In this document: positions 32,237 to 40,538 of the stretch, in pieces
Numbering within the stretch: position 1 is the stretch's first letter
Layout: each line of letters opens with the position of its first letter
Assembly (NCBI GenBank): GCA_902470365.1
Contig: CABRFZ010000001.1
Span: 91,399 to 155,398 of the forward strand
Source of the DNA: an uncultured Collinsella sp.
GTDB taxonomy: Bacteria > Actinomycetota > Coriobacteriia > Coriobacteriales > Coriobacteriaceae
Reading direction: 5' to 3'
DNA: 64,000 bases
Notes under the pieces: generated by a model
The model's input: the letters and a program-made list of their open reading frames with translations, nothing else
Database searches by the model: none
What the model was told of the DNA's origin: nothing
Program-made: the position numbers and the translations under genes

Positions 32237-34885
32237 CTAGCAGACGGCGTAATCCTGAGGCTCGCGGCCGTAGTAGGCGTCCAGGTAGAGCTCCTTGATC
32301 TCGCTCATGAGCGGGTAGCGCGGGTTAGCGCCGGTGCACTGGTCGTTGAATGCCTGCTCGGTCATCTCGTCGAGGGTGTCGAGGAAGTACTGCTCGTCAA
32401 CACCGTAGTCGGCGATGGTCTTCTTGACACCGATGAAGTCCTTGAGCTCCTCGAGCTTCGTGATGAAGTTCTCGAAGACCTCCTTGTCGTCCTTGCCCTC
32501 GATGCCGCAGTACTTGGCCATCTCGGCGTAGTTGTGCAGCGCGTTGGGGTAAGGATACTGGGAGAAGGTACCCATCTTGACGGGAGCCTCGGCGGCGTTG
32601 TAGCGCATGACGCGAGTCAGGATGACGGCGTTGGCGAGGCCGTGGGGCAGGTGATGGAAGGCGCCGAGCTTGTGGGCCATGGAGTGGTTAAGGCCCAGGA
32701 AGGCGTTGGCGAAGGCCATACCGGCCATGCAGGAGGCGTTGTGCATCTCCTCGCGGGCGTGCGGGTCCTTGGCGCCGTTCGTGAAGCTGGAGGGCAGGTT
32801 CTCAAAGACGAGCTTGGCAGCGCGCTCGGAGAGGCCCTTGGTGTAGTCGGAAGCCATGATGGAGACATAGGACTCGATGGCGTGGGTCATGACGTCGATG
32901 CCGGAGGCAGCGGTCAGGCCGCGCGGGGCGGTCATGCAGTTGTCGGCGTCGACGATAGCCATGTTGGGGAGCAGCGCGTAGTCGGCGAGCGGCCACTTGA
33001 TGCCGGTCTCCTTGTCGGTGATGATGGCGAACGGCGTGCACTCGGAGCCGGTACCCGAAGAGGTCGGGACGGCGACGAAGTAGGCCTTCTTGCCCATCTC
33101 GGGGAAGGTGAAGATACGCTTGCGGATGTCCATGAAGTCCATGGCCATGTCCTCAAACTTGCACTCGGGGTGCTCGTACATCATCCACATGATCTTGCCG
33201 GCGTCCATAGCGGAGCCACCGCCGACGGCGATGATGACGTCCGGCTCAAAGAGAGCCATCTGCTTGGCGCCGCGACGTGCGCACTGCAGCGACGGATCGG
33301 GCTCGACGTCGTAGAAGCAGTCGTGGGCGATGCCCATCTCGTCGAGCTTGGCCTCGATGGCGCGGGTGTTGCCATTCTTGAAGAGGAACTGGTCGGTGAC
33401 GATGAAGGCACGCTTCTTGCCCATGACGTTGCCCAGCTCGTCGAGGGCGACGGGCGTGGAACCCTTCTTGAAGTAGACCTTCTCGGGAGCGCGGAACCAC
33501 AGCATGTTCTCACGGCGCTCGGCCACAGTCTTAACGTTGATCAAGTGCTTCACCCCAACGTTCTCGGAGACGGAGTTGCCGCCCCAGGAGCCGCAGCCCA
33601 GGGTCAGAGACGGCTTCATGCCAAAGTTGTACAGGTCACCGATGCCGCCGTGCGAGGACGGGGTGTTGATGACGATACGGCAGGCCTTCATGACGTGCTC
33701 GAACAGGCTGATCTTCTCGGCCTGAGCGGGGTGCACGTACAGAGAGGCGGTGTGGCCCGGGCCACCGGCGAGCACCAGGTGCTCGGCCTTGTCGACGGCC
33801 TCCTGGAAGTCCTTGGCGTGGTACATGGCCAGGACCGGGGAGAGCTTCTCGTGGGAGAACTCCTCCTTGGCGGGGTCGGTGGAGGTGACCTCGGCGATCA
33901 GGATCTTGGTCTTGGCGGGAACCTCGATGCCGGCGAGCTCGGCGATCTTGGCAGCGGCCATGCCGGGGATGCGGTGATCGAGAGCGCCGTTCTTGAACAT
34001 GGCGGCACGCAGGGCCTCCATCTCGGCACCCTGCTTGACGAAGTAGCAGCCGCGCTTCTGGAACTCGGCCTTAACCTGGTCATAGATGCTGTCGATGACG
34101 GTCACGGACTGCTCGGAAGCGCAGATCATGCCGTTGTCGAAGGTCTTGGAGTGGATGATGGAGTTGACGGCGAGCAGCACGTCGGCGGTGTCGTCGATGA
34201 CGACCGGGGTGTTACCGGCGCCAACGCCCAGGGCGGGCTTGCCCGAGGAGTAAGCGGCCTTGACCATGCCCGGGCCACCGGTGGCGAGGATGATGTCGAC
34301 GTCGCGCATGACCATGTTGGTCAGCTCGATGGAGGGGACATCGACCCAGCCGATGATGCCCTCGGGGGCGCCGGCCTTGACGGCGGCGTCAAGCACGAGC
34401 TTGGCGGCGGCGATGGTGCACTTGGCGGCAGCCGGGTGCGGGGAGATGATGATGGCGTTGCGGGTCTTCAGGCAGATCAGCGTCTTGAAGATCGCGGTGG
34501 AGGTGGGGTTGGTCGTCGGGATGACGGCGCCCACGATGCCGATGGGCTCGGCGATCTTGGTGATGCCGTAAGCCTCGTCGCGCTCCAGGACACCACAGGT
34601 CTTGGTGTTCTTGTAAGCGTTGTAGATGTACTCTGCGGCGTAGTGGTTCTTGATGACCTTGTCCTCAAGAACGCCGCGGCCGGTCTCCTCGATGGCCATC
34701 TTCGCCAACGGGATACGAGCCTTGTTGGCGGCCATGGCGGCCTCATAGAAGATCTTGTCGACCTGCTCCTGCGTGTACGTAGCAAAAAGCGCCTGGGCCT
34801 CTCGCATCTGAGCGAGCTTAGCCTCAAGCGCCTCTACGTTGTCCACAATTGCGGGAGTAGTGTTTTCCGGTGACTTTTTCACCAT
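32237..34885 (-). CDS. adhE: bifunctional acetaldehyde-CoA/alcohol dehydrogenase
   Basis: It reduces acetyl-CoA through acetaldehyde to ethanol and regenerates NAD during fermentation. The N-terminal aldehyde dehydrogenase domain (about 1-440) has the catalytic Cys in GMICASEQS. The C-terminal iron alcohol dehydrogenase domain (about 460-882) has GGGSAMDAGKIMW and metal ligands in NHSMAHKLGAFHHLPHG. The 882 residues are full length, as in spirosome-forming AdhE. The ATG has CAAGGAGAC upstream. It is transcribed alone or with the small phosphotransferase gene. Confidence 0.97.
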   Translation of the reverse strand: MVKKSPENTTPAIVDNVEALEAKLAQMREAQALFATYTQEQVDKIFYEAAMAANKARIPLAKMAIEETGRGVLEDKVIKNHYAAEYIYNAYKNTKTCGVLERDEAYGITKIAEPIGIVGAVIPTTNPTSTAIFKTLICLKTRNAIIISPHPAAAKCTIAAAKLVLDAAVKAGAPEGIIGWVDVPSIELTNMVMRDVDIILATGGPGMVKAAYSSGKPALGVGAGNTPVVIDDTADVLLAVNSIIHSKTFDNGMICASEQSVTVIDSIYDQVKAEFQKRGCYFVKQGAEMEALRAAMFKNGALDHRIPGMAAAKIAELAGIEVPAKTKILIAEVTSTDPAKEEFSHEKLSPVLAMYHAKDFQEAVDKAEHLVLAGGPGHTASLYVHPAQAEKISLFEHVMKACRIVINTPSSHGGIGDLYNFGMKPSLTLGCGSWGGNSVSENVGVKHLINVKTVAERRENMLWFRAPEKVYFKKGSTPVALDELGNVMGKKRAFIVTDQFLFKNGNTRAIEAKLDEMGIAHDCFYDVEPDPSLQCARRGAKQMALFEPDVIIAVGGGSAMDAGKIMWMMYEHPECKFEDMAMDFMDIRKRIFTFPEMGKKAYFVAVPTSSGTGSECTPFAIITDKETGIKWPLADYALLPNMAIVDADNCMTAPRGLTAASGIDVMTHAIESYVSIMASDYTKGLSERAAKLVFENLPSSFTNGAKDPHAREEMHNASCMAGMAFANAFLGLNHSMAHKLGAFHHLPHGLANAVILTRVMRYNAAEAPVKMGTFSQYPYPNALHNYAEMAKYCGIEGKDDKEVFENFITKLEELKDFIGVKKTIADYGVDEQYFLDTLDEMTEQAFNDQCTGANPRYPLMSEIKELYLDAYYGREPQDYAVC

Positions 34886-34925
34886 TTGTGTCTCCTTGCG
34901 ATCGGAGATTTACCCTACGCCTTGC

Positions 34926-34934
34926 ATGATAGCA
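34926..34934 (-). promoter_or_regulatory. candidate extended -10 promoter of adhE
   Basis: On the minus strand, TGCTATCAT forms an extended -10 box 41 bases ahead of the adhE start. No good -35 box was found at 17 bases. The same nonamer occurs at the rpsB promoter. Confidence 0.4.
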
Positions 34935-34977
34935 AGAAATTATTCGGTGAACGGTAAGATTCCCGTAAAAGGCACAC

Positions 34978-35007
34978 TAAAACGCTTCAATAAACTGAAA
35001 CGTTTTA
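34978..35007. promoter_or_regulatory. paired CG-centred operator-like boxes upstream of adhE
   Basis: TAAAACGCTTCA (34978-34989) and TGAAACGTTTTA (34996-35007) are inverted copies with one mismatch, six bases apart. Each is itself nearly palindromic around a central CG, like sites of LacI/GalR-family regulators. They lie about 45 bases upstream of the adhE -10 box. Confidence 0.45.
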
Positions 35008-35037
35008 ACTAAAACTATCTGCCAGTGCATCGCCCCG

Positions 35038-35088
35038 CTCATTGGGGACAGACTTACATGAGTGCTTTCACTCATTTGGGACAGACAT
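35038..35088 (+). repeat. left 51-bp inverted repeat of the RAYT element
   Basis: It starts CTCATTGGGGACAGACTTAC and ends TTTGGGACAGACAT; between them ATGAGTG-CTTT-CACTCAT (35058-35075) is a perfect 7-bp hairpin. The reverse complement of 36025-36075 matches it at 49 of 51 positions. Confidence 0.9.
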
Positions 35089-35216
35089 CGTTTTGCCATT
35101 TTGCCGTTCTGAACCTGTTTTTGCCGATCATTGGATATAAATAGGTCACAGGCTCAGCATTTCGCGTTCCTTCTCTCCTTTTAGGTGTTGCCTGTTCAGT
35201 TTTGAAAGGAGAGATT

Positions 35217-35993
35217 ATGCCCCGATGTGCCCGCGCCGTTTCGCTCACCGGCTATTACCACGTCTTTGACCGTGGCAACTCCAAACAGATTATTTTTGAA
35301 GATGACTCTGACCGATATCGTTTCTTATCGGACATCTCGGACAGGTTTGCACGCCATAAAGTGGCAGTGTTGGCTTGGTGCCTTATGGACAACCACTTCC
35401 ATTTGATGGTTGATGACCCATATGACAACCTTTCAAAGGCAATGCAGTGCGCACTGACGGCGTATGCTAAGTATTTCAATAGGAAAACGGGAAGAACGGG
35501 CCATCTGTTTGACAATCGCTATTCGCGTGTTGCGGTTGAGTCGGACACACAGGCGGTGCAGCTACTCGATTATATCCATCTCAATCCTGTGAAAGGTGCG
35601 ATCGACTCTCTCGAAGCATACCGCTGGTCAAGCTTTAGGGCATACCAGCTGGGCTACGATCCCTTTGACATCTGCGATACGGCCCCTATGCTCGATATTG
35701 TCGGGGGGTCTTGTCACTATTGTGAGCATCTTAAGGAAGTTGCCGGGCGGATCTGGTCAGTTGAGATTCTTCCACGCCGACGGATCCTCGATGAGGATGC
35801 TCTTTCCGTTGCGCGCGAAGTCCTTCCGAGCATAGATCCTGCGCTGCTCAAGGCCCTGCCACGCCCCGATCGTGATGCGTGTCTGCTGAGGCTCAGGCGG
35901 GCACATCTCACGGTCAAGCAAATTGCCCGTATCACCGGCATCGGCGCTACAAGCGTGACCAAGGCCACTGTAGGCTGGAGGGAGGCTGCGTGA
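35217..35993 (+). CDS. REP-associated tyrosine transposase (Y1, HUH type)
   Basis: A 258-residue single-strand DNA transposase of the TnpA-REP branch of the IS200/IS605 superfamily. The fold starts TGYYHVFDRGNSKQIIF. The metal-binding HUH motif is His60-Phe-His62 in MDNHFHLMV. The tyrosine candidates Tyr83 and Tyr86 lie in AYAKYFNRKTGRTGHLF, and LDYIHLNPVKG and YRWSSFRAYQL are further family blocks. A C-terminal helix-turn-helix (about 225-250, HLTVKQIARITGIGATSVT) is present. The ATG at 35217 has GAAAGGAGAG upstream. Codon use is more A/T-rich than the neighbours, consistent with transfer. It appears intact and is flanked by 51-bp inverted repeats. Confidence 0.92.
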   Translation: MPRCARAVSLTGYYHVFDRGNSKQIIFEDDSDRYRFLSDISDRFARHKVAVLAWCLMDNHFHLMVDDPYDNLSKAMQCALTAYAKYFNRKTGRTGHLFDNRYSRVAVESDTQAVQLLDYIHLNPVKGAIDSLEAYRWSSFRAYQLGYDPFDICDTAPMLDIVGGSCHYCEHLKEVAGRIWSVEILPRRRILDEDALSVAREVLPSIDPALLKALPRPDRDACLLRLRRAHLTVKQIARITGIGATSVTKATVGWREAA

Positions 35994-36024
35994 GGCAGGG
36001 GCCGAACCGCTGCCGGCATGCGTA

Positions 36025-36075
36025 ATGTCTGTCCCAAATGCGTGAAAACACTCATGTAAGTCTGTCCCCAATGAG
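36025..36075 (-). repeat. right 51-bp inverted repeat of the RAYT element
   Basis: This is the reverse complement of the left repeat with two differences: one in the hairpin loop (CTTT to TTTT) and one in the stem (CACTCAT to CACGCAT). Confidence 0.9.
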
Positions 36076-36084
36076 TGGTCCATA

Positions 36085-36105
36085 TAAGTCTGTCCCCAAT
36101 GAGTG
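36085..36105 (-). repeat. extra half-unit of the RAYT repeat
   Basis: A 21-base exact direct repeat of 36057-36077 (starts TAAGTCTGTCCCC, ends AATGAGTG), offset by 28 bases. It continues straight into the rpmB terminator. Confidence 0.85.
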
Positions 36106-36106
36106 C

Positions 36107-36140
36107 AAAAAGGCGCCCTCCGTAGGGGAGGGCGCCTTTG
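36107..36140 (-). terminator. terminator after rpmB
   Basis: On the minus strand AAAGGCGCCCTCC pairs with GGAGGGCGCCTTT, followed by TTTTT. On the plus strand it could also stop transcription leaving the transposase gene. Confidence 0.85.
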
Positions 36141-36207
36141 GTAAGTTCTATGTGAACGCGAGGTCTTTGACCCGGAGAGTCCGAGGTACTTGTTGGTAAG
36201 ACCTTAT

Positions 36208-36396
36208 TTAGGAGCGCGCAACCTTGCCGGACTTGAGGCAGGTGGAGCAAACGTTCATCTTGCGACGGTGACCATCGACGACGACGTAGACGCGCTGGAT
36301 GTTGGGGCGGAACTTACGGTTGGTGACGCGGTGAGAGTGGCTGATGGAGCGACCGGCAACGGGGTGCTTACCGCAAACTTCGCAAACTTTGGACAT
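36208..36396 (-). CDS. rpmB: 50S ribosomal protein L28
   Basis: A 62-residue L28. It starts MSKVCEVCGKHPVAGRSISH with SHRVTNRKFRPN next and ends with CSTCLKSGKVARS. The CxxC pairs (about residues 5-8 and 51-54) mark the zinc-binding form. The ATG at 36396 has GGAGGG upstream; an ATG 48 bases further up is outside that site. It is transcribed alone, with its own promoter and terminator. Confidence 0.96.
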   Translation of the reverse strand: MSKVCEVCGKHPVAGRSISHSHRVTNRKFRPNIQRVYVVVDGHRRKMNVCSTCLKSGKVARS

Positions 36397-36450
36397 AACT
36401 GACCCTCCTTGGGCGACAAACGAACATGTCGCGTTAACAAACAAGCCTGA

Positions 36451-36459
36451 ACTATAGCA
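36451..36459 (-). promoter_or_regulatory. candidate extended -10 promoter of rpmB
   Basis: On the minus strand, TGCTATAGT is an extended -10 box 55 bases ahead of the rpmB ATG. Confidence 0.4.
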
Positions 36460-36719
36460 CAGAAGTCGCTCCCTGTGCGCAATCTACACAGAGATATTCC
36501 TCTTTTGGCGATAGTGCCCACGCCACGGCCCTGGACGTAGATCCGATTTGCGTGCAGCAGAGGGGATTATGCCAGCTCGTGCGTGCGTTTTCAAGCTCGT
36601 CCCACAAATATATATAGGTTTATTGGGCTTTGGGCTCCGTTTGCGGATTGCTCTGTATTTATGCTCGCAATTAAGCTCGAGGTTGGCTACACTATCCCTT
36701 GACCATTAAAGGGGTACGA

Positions 36720-36808
36720 GATACCCACATGGAATTACATAGCTGCCAAAGAGCAGCCCTTCCTGTGGGTGTCTGGTCCGCTTTAAGCGGTCGGGCATCT
36801 ATTTTTTT
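36720..36808 (+). promoter_or_regulatory. PyrR-type transcription attenuator in the pyr leader
   Basis: Three alternative structures are visible. (1) A PyrR-binding hairpin GCTG-CCAAAGAG-CAGC (36742-36757), whose loop resembles the Bacillus CCnGnGAG consensus. (2) A long-range pairing of GATACCCACA (36720-36729) with TGTGGGTGTC (36764-36773). (3) A terminator stem from 36769 (GTGTCTGGTCCGC) to GCGGTCGGGCATC, with G-U pairs and one bulge, followed by seven T (36802-36808). Structures 2 and 3 share bases, so they are mutually exclusive. Which one PyrR-UMP favours is inferred from Bacillus. Confidence 0.7.
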
Positions 36809-36835
36809 GACTGTGTCAGCAGTCAAGACATGTGA

Positions 36836-37432
<597 letters not shown>

Positions 37433-37436
37433 TACC

Positions 37437-38381
37437 GTGGCGTTCAACCATAAGCACCTGATCGACATTACCGAGTACTCCGAAGAGGACATCAAGCTCA
37501 TCCTCGAGACCGCCAAGGCGTTCTCCGAGGTCAACGAGCGTGCGATCAAGAAGGTCCCCACGCTCAAGGGTAAGACCATCGTCAACATGTTCAACGAGCC
37601 CTCGACGCGCACCCGTAGCTCCTTCGAGCTCGCCGAGAAGCGTCTTTCGGCCGACAGCCTCAACTTTGGCGGCTCTTCGACCTCTACGGTCAAGGGCGAG
37701 AGCCTCGTCGACACCGTCGAGACCCTCAACGCCTATAAGATCGACTGCATCGTCGTGCGTGATAAGTACGCCGGCGCGCCCTACATCGTCACGCAGAACT
37801 CGCCCGCGAGCGTCATCTGCGCCGGTGACGGCAAGCACAACCACCCCACGCAGGCTCTGCTCGACCTGTATACCATCTGGGAGCACAAGGGTGACTTCCA
37901 CGGTCTGAAGGTCGCCGTCGTCGGCGACATCTCCCACTCCCGCGTTTGCGGCTCGCTGATCCCCGCGTTGAAGATCATGGGCTGCGAGACCTACGCCGTC
38001 GCCCCCGGCACGCTGCTGCCGCCGGCGCCCGAGGTTCTGGGCTGCGACCACGTGACGAGCGACCTCGATTCCGTCCTGCCCGAGCTGGACGTCGTCTACA
38101 TGCTGCGCGTGCAGCAGGAGCGCCTCGAGGGTGCCCCGTTCCCGACCATTCGTGAGTACCACAAGCTCTTCGGTCTGACCAAGGACCGCGAGAAGCTCAT
38201 GAAGCCCGATGCGATTATCTGCCACCCGGGCCCCATCAACCGCGGCGTCGAGTTCGACTCCTATATGGCCGACCACCCGCAACGCTCCGTCATCCTGGAG
38301 CAGGTCTACGCCGGTATCTGCGTGCGTATGGCTATCCTGTATCTGCTGCTTGGAGGTGCCGATAATGGCCTTGCTTCTTAA
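37437..38381 (+). CDS. pyrB: aspartate carbamoyltransferase catalytic subunit
   Basis: It joins carbamoyl phosphate to aspartate, the committed step of pyrimidine synthesis. FNEPSTRTRSSFELAEKRL carries the carbamoyl-phosphate motif STRTR. HPTQALLDLYTI and the end DSYMADHPQRSVILEQVYAG fit the family. The GTG at 37437 has GGAGGTGAG seven bases upstream; a GTG at 37425 lies inside that site. No regulatory subunit gene (pyrI) is present. The stop lies within the pyrC start region, giving a 17-base overlap. Confidence 0.96.
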   Translation: MAFNHKHLIDITEYSEEDIKLILETAKAFSEVNERAIKKVPTLKGKTIVNMFNEPSTRTRSSFELAEKRLSADSLNFGGSSTSTVKGESLVDTVETLNAYKIDCIVVRDKYAGAPYIVTQNSPASVICAGDGKHNHPTQALLDLYTIWEHKGDFHGLKVAVVGDISHSRVCGSLIPALKIMGCETYAVAPGTLLPPAPEVLGCDHVTSDLDSVLPELDVVYMLRVQQERLEGAPFPTIREYHKLFGLTKDREKLMKPDAIICHPGPINRGVEFDSYMADHPQRSVILEQVYAGICVRMAILYLLLGGADNGLAS

Positions 38382-39654
38382 GAATGCCCACGTCGTCGAC
38401 CCGTCCGTCGAGCTTGACGGTGTCGTTGACGTCCTGATTGACGGCGACAAGATCGCCGAGGTCGGCGAGAATCTCGCCGTCGAGGGAGCCGAGGTTCGCG
38501 ACCTTTCCGGCAAGTACCTCGTCCCCGGCCTGGTGGATATGCACGTTCACCTTCGCGAGCCCGGCTACGAGGTCAAAGAGGACATCGAGAGCGGCACCCG
38601 CGCAGCTGCAAAGGGCGGCTTTACTGGCGTGTGCTCCATGCCCAACACCGATCCCGTTACCGATAACGGTACCGTCGTGGAGTTCGTTAAGTCCCGTGCT
38701 GCCGAGGTCGGTCACTGCCGCGTCTATCCGTCGGGCGCTATGACCCGCGGTCTTAAGGGCGAGGCCATGTCCGAGATGGGCGATATGGTCGCCCACGGCG
38801 CCGTCGCCTTCACCGACGACGGTCGCGGCGTGCAGGGTGCAGGCATGCTCCGTCGCTGCATGGACTACGGCAAGATGTTCGGCAAGGTCTTTATGAGCCA
38901 TTGCCAGGACGAGGACCTGGTCGGTCACGGCCAGATCAACGAGGGCAAGGTCTCTACCCGTCTGGCTCTGGAGGGCTGGCCGGCGGCAGGCGAGGAGCTG
39001 CAGATCGCTCGCGATATCGAGATTGCCAAGCTGACCGGTGCCAAGCTGCACATCCAGCACATCTCCACCGCCCACGGCCTGGAGCTCGTGCGTGCCGGTA
39101 AGGCAGCTGGCGTGCAGGTCACCTGCGAGGCCACCCCGCACCACATGTTCCTGACCGAGAACGACCTGGACGAGACCTACAACACCTCGCTCAAGGTCAA
39201 CCCGCCGCTGCGTACCGATGAAGACGCCGAGGCTATCCGTCAGGGCGTCATCGACGGCACAGTCGACGTCATCGTTACCGACCACGCTCCCCATACCCCG
39301 TGGGAGAAGGCCCGCGAGTTCGAGCTTGCGCCCTTCGGCATGATCGGCCTCGAGACCTCGCTTGCGCTCGTGCTTACCGAGCTAGTCAACACCGGTAAGA
39401 TGGGCATGGGCCGCATGGTCGAGCTCATGGCCATCAAGCCGCGTGAGATCCTGGGCCTCGACCAGGTTCAGGTCAAGGCGGGCTCCGTTGCCGACCTGAC
39501 CGTGTTCGACCCCGCCGTCTCCTGGACGGTTGGCGAGGACGGCTACGAGTCGCGCGCCGAGAACTCCGGTTTTGCCGGCCGCACGCTCACCGGTCGTGCC
39601 ACCGATGTGTTTGTCGGCGGTAAGCAGACGCTTGCCGACGGCTGCATCTGCTAG
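38365..39654 (+). CDS. pyrC: dihydroorotase
   Basis: It cyclises carbamoyl aspartate to dihydroorotate. The 429 residues are the class I type. Zinc ligands lie in DMHVHLREPGYEVKEDIESG, then MSHCQDEDL, LHIQHISTAHG and VTDHAPHTPWEK. The ATG has GGAGGTG upstream, inside the pyrB end. A 92-base gap with a GC-rich hairpin separates it from pyrK. Confidence 0.96.
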   Translation: MALLLKNAHVVDPSVELDGVVDVLIDGDKIAEVGENLAVEGAEVRDLSGKYLVPGLVDMHVHLREPGYEVKEDIESGTRAAAKGGFTGVCSMPNTDPVTDNGTVVEFVKSRAAEVGHCRVYPSGAMTRGLKGEAMSEMGDMVAHGAVAFTDDGRGVQGAGMLRRCMDYGKMFGKVFMSHCQDEDLVGHGQINEGKVSTRLALEGWPAAGEELQIARDIEIAKLTGAKLHIQHISTAHGLELVRAGKAAGVQVTCEATPHHMFLTENDLDETYNTSLKVNPPLRTDEDAEAIRQGVIDGTVDVIVTDHAPHTPWEKAREFELAPFGMIGLETSLALVLTELVNTGKMGMGRMVELMAIKPREILGLDQVQVKAGSVADLTVFDPAVSWTVGEDGYESRAENSGFAGRTLTGRATDVFVGGKQTLADGCIC

Positions 39655-39674
39655 CATAGCCTTATCGCTTTTGT

Positions 39675-39704
39675 GCGCGGCGCCCTTGCGGTGCCGCGCT
39701 TTCT
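39675..39704 (+). terminator. hairpin between pyrC and pyrK
   Basis: GCGCGGCGCC (39675-39684) pairs with GGTGCCGCGC (39690-39699, one G-T pair), followed by TTTCT. It may partly end transcription within the pyr operon. Confidence 0.5.
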
Positions 39705-39746
39705 GTTCGCCTGAACCATGCAACCGCATGGGGGATTGGAGCGTCT

Positions 39747-40538
39747 ATGCCCACACCTTCCACTGCACGCATGCACGACTTCGAGGTCGTCTCGAACCAG
39801 GAGATCGCCGACGGCATCTTCTCGCTCGTTATCTCGGCCCCCAAGCTTGCAAGTGCGCTCAAGCCCGGTCAGTTCGTGAATATCGCCGTGCCGGGCGATG
39901 CTTCCTCGCTGCTTCGCGTGCCCTTGAGCTTCTATCGCGCCGACGCCGAGGCCGGCACCGTCGAGCTGTGGTACGCCGTCGTGGGCGATGATACCCGCCG
40001 TCTGTCACAGATGGCCCCTGGCTCCACCTCTAACTTGCTGGGCCCTGGCGGCCGCGGCTGGCTCGTGCCCGAGGGCACCAGGAAGGCGTTGCTCGTCGCC
40101 GGCGGCATTGGCGTTCCGCCCGTGCTCTGCCTGGCCGGCATGCTTGCCGAGCAGGGCGTGGACGTTGACGTATGCCTGGGCTTTGGCACCGCGTCCAAGG
40201 CCGTGGGTGTCGACGAGTTCCGCGCGCTGGGAGCCACGGTCAACGTGTGCACCGATGACGGCTCGTTGGGCACGCACGGCTTCTGCACCGATCCTGCCGC
40301 CGAGCTGCTCGGCGAGGGCGGTTACGACTACGTCGCCAGCTGTGGTCCCGCCGTCATGATGAAGAAGGTCGCTGAGGCTGCCGCCGAGGCCGGCGCGTAC
40401 TGCGAGGTGTCGCTCGAGCGCATGATGAGCTGCGGCTTTGGTGCCTGCAACACCTGCAATGTCGAGACGGTCGACGGTATGAAGGGCGCCTGCATGTGCG
40501 GCCCCGTGTTTGATGCTTCCAAGGTGGTGGTCTTCTAG
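39747..40538 (+). CDS. pyrK: dihydroorotate dehydrogenase electron-transfer subunit
   Basis: PyrK carries FAD and a 2Fe-2S cluster and links PyrD to NAD. The 263 residues show the FAD-binding LLRVPLSFYRAD, the nucleotide motif LLVAGGIGVPPVLCLAGML, and cluster ligands in CGFGACNTC and GACMCGPVFD. The final base of its stop is the first base of the pyrD GTG, so the two subunits are translated together. Confidence 0.95.
   Translation: MPTPSTARMHDFEVVSNQEIADGIFSLVISAPKLASALKPGQFVNIAVPGDASSLLRVPLSFYRADAEAGTVELWYAVVGDDTRRLSQMAPGSTSNLLGPGGRGWLVPEGTRKALLVAGGIGVPPVLCLAGMLAEQGVDVDVCLGFGTASKAVGVDEFRALGATVNVCTDDGSLGTHGFCTDPAAELLGEGGYDYVASCGPAVMMKKVAEAAAEAGAYCEVSLERMMSCGFGACNTCNVETVDGMKGACMCGPVFDASKVVVF

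Larger units (their letters stand above)
34886..35216. other. intergenic region between adhE and the transposase gene
   Basis: These 331 bases hold the adhE leader and promoter (minus strand), two CG-centred operator-like boxes (34978-35007), the left 51-bp repeat of the transposase element (35038-35088) and the transposase leader, with TTTTGCC three times (35091, 35099, 35119). No gene was found. Confidence 0.65.

Noticed and set aside
32228..34873. An 881-codon open frame on the plus strand opposite adhE
   Set aside because: It mirrors adhE almost end to end and reads as low-complexity Leu/Gly/Val/Asp sequence. Strong G/C bias at third codon positions creates such antisense frames; there is no domain signature or ribosome-binding site.
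36161..36204. AGGTCTT and AAGACCT pair after rpmB, considered as a tRNA or terminator
   Set aside because: Only seven bases pair across a 30-base loop. There is no T-loop or anticodon arm of tRNA type and no T run; the real rpmB terminator lies at 36107-36140.
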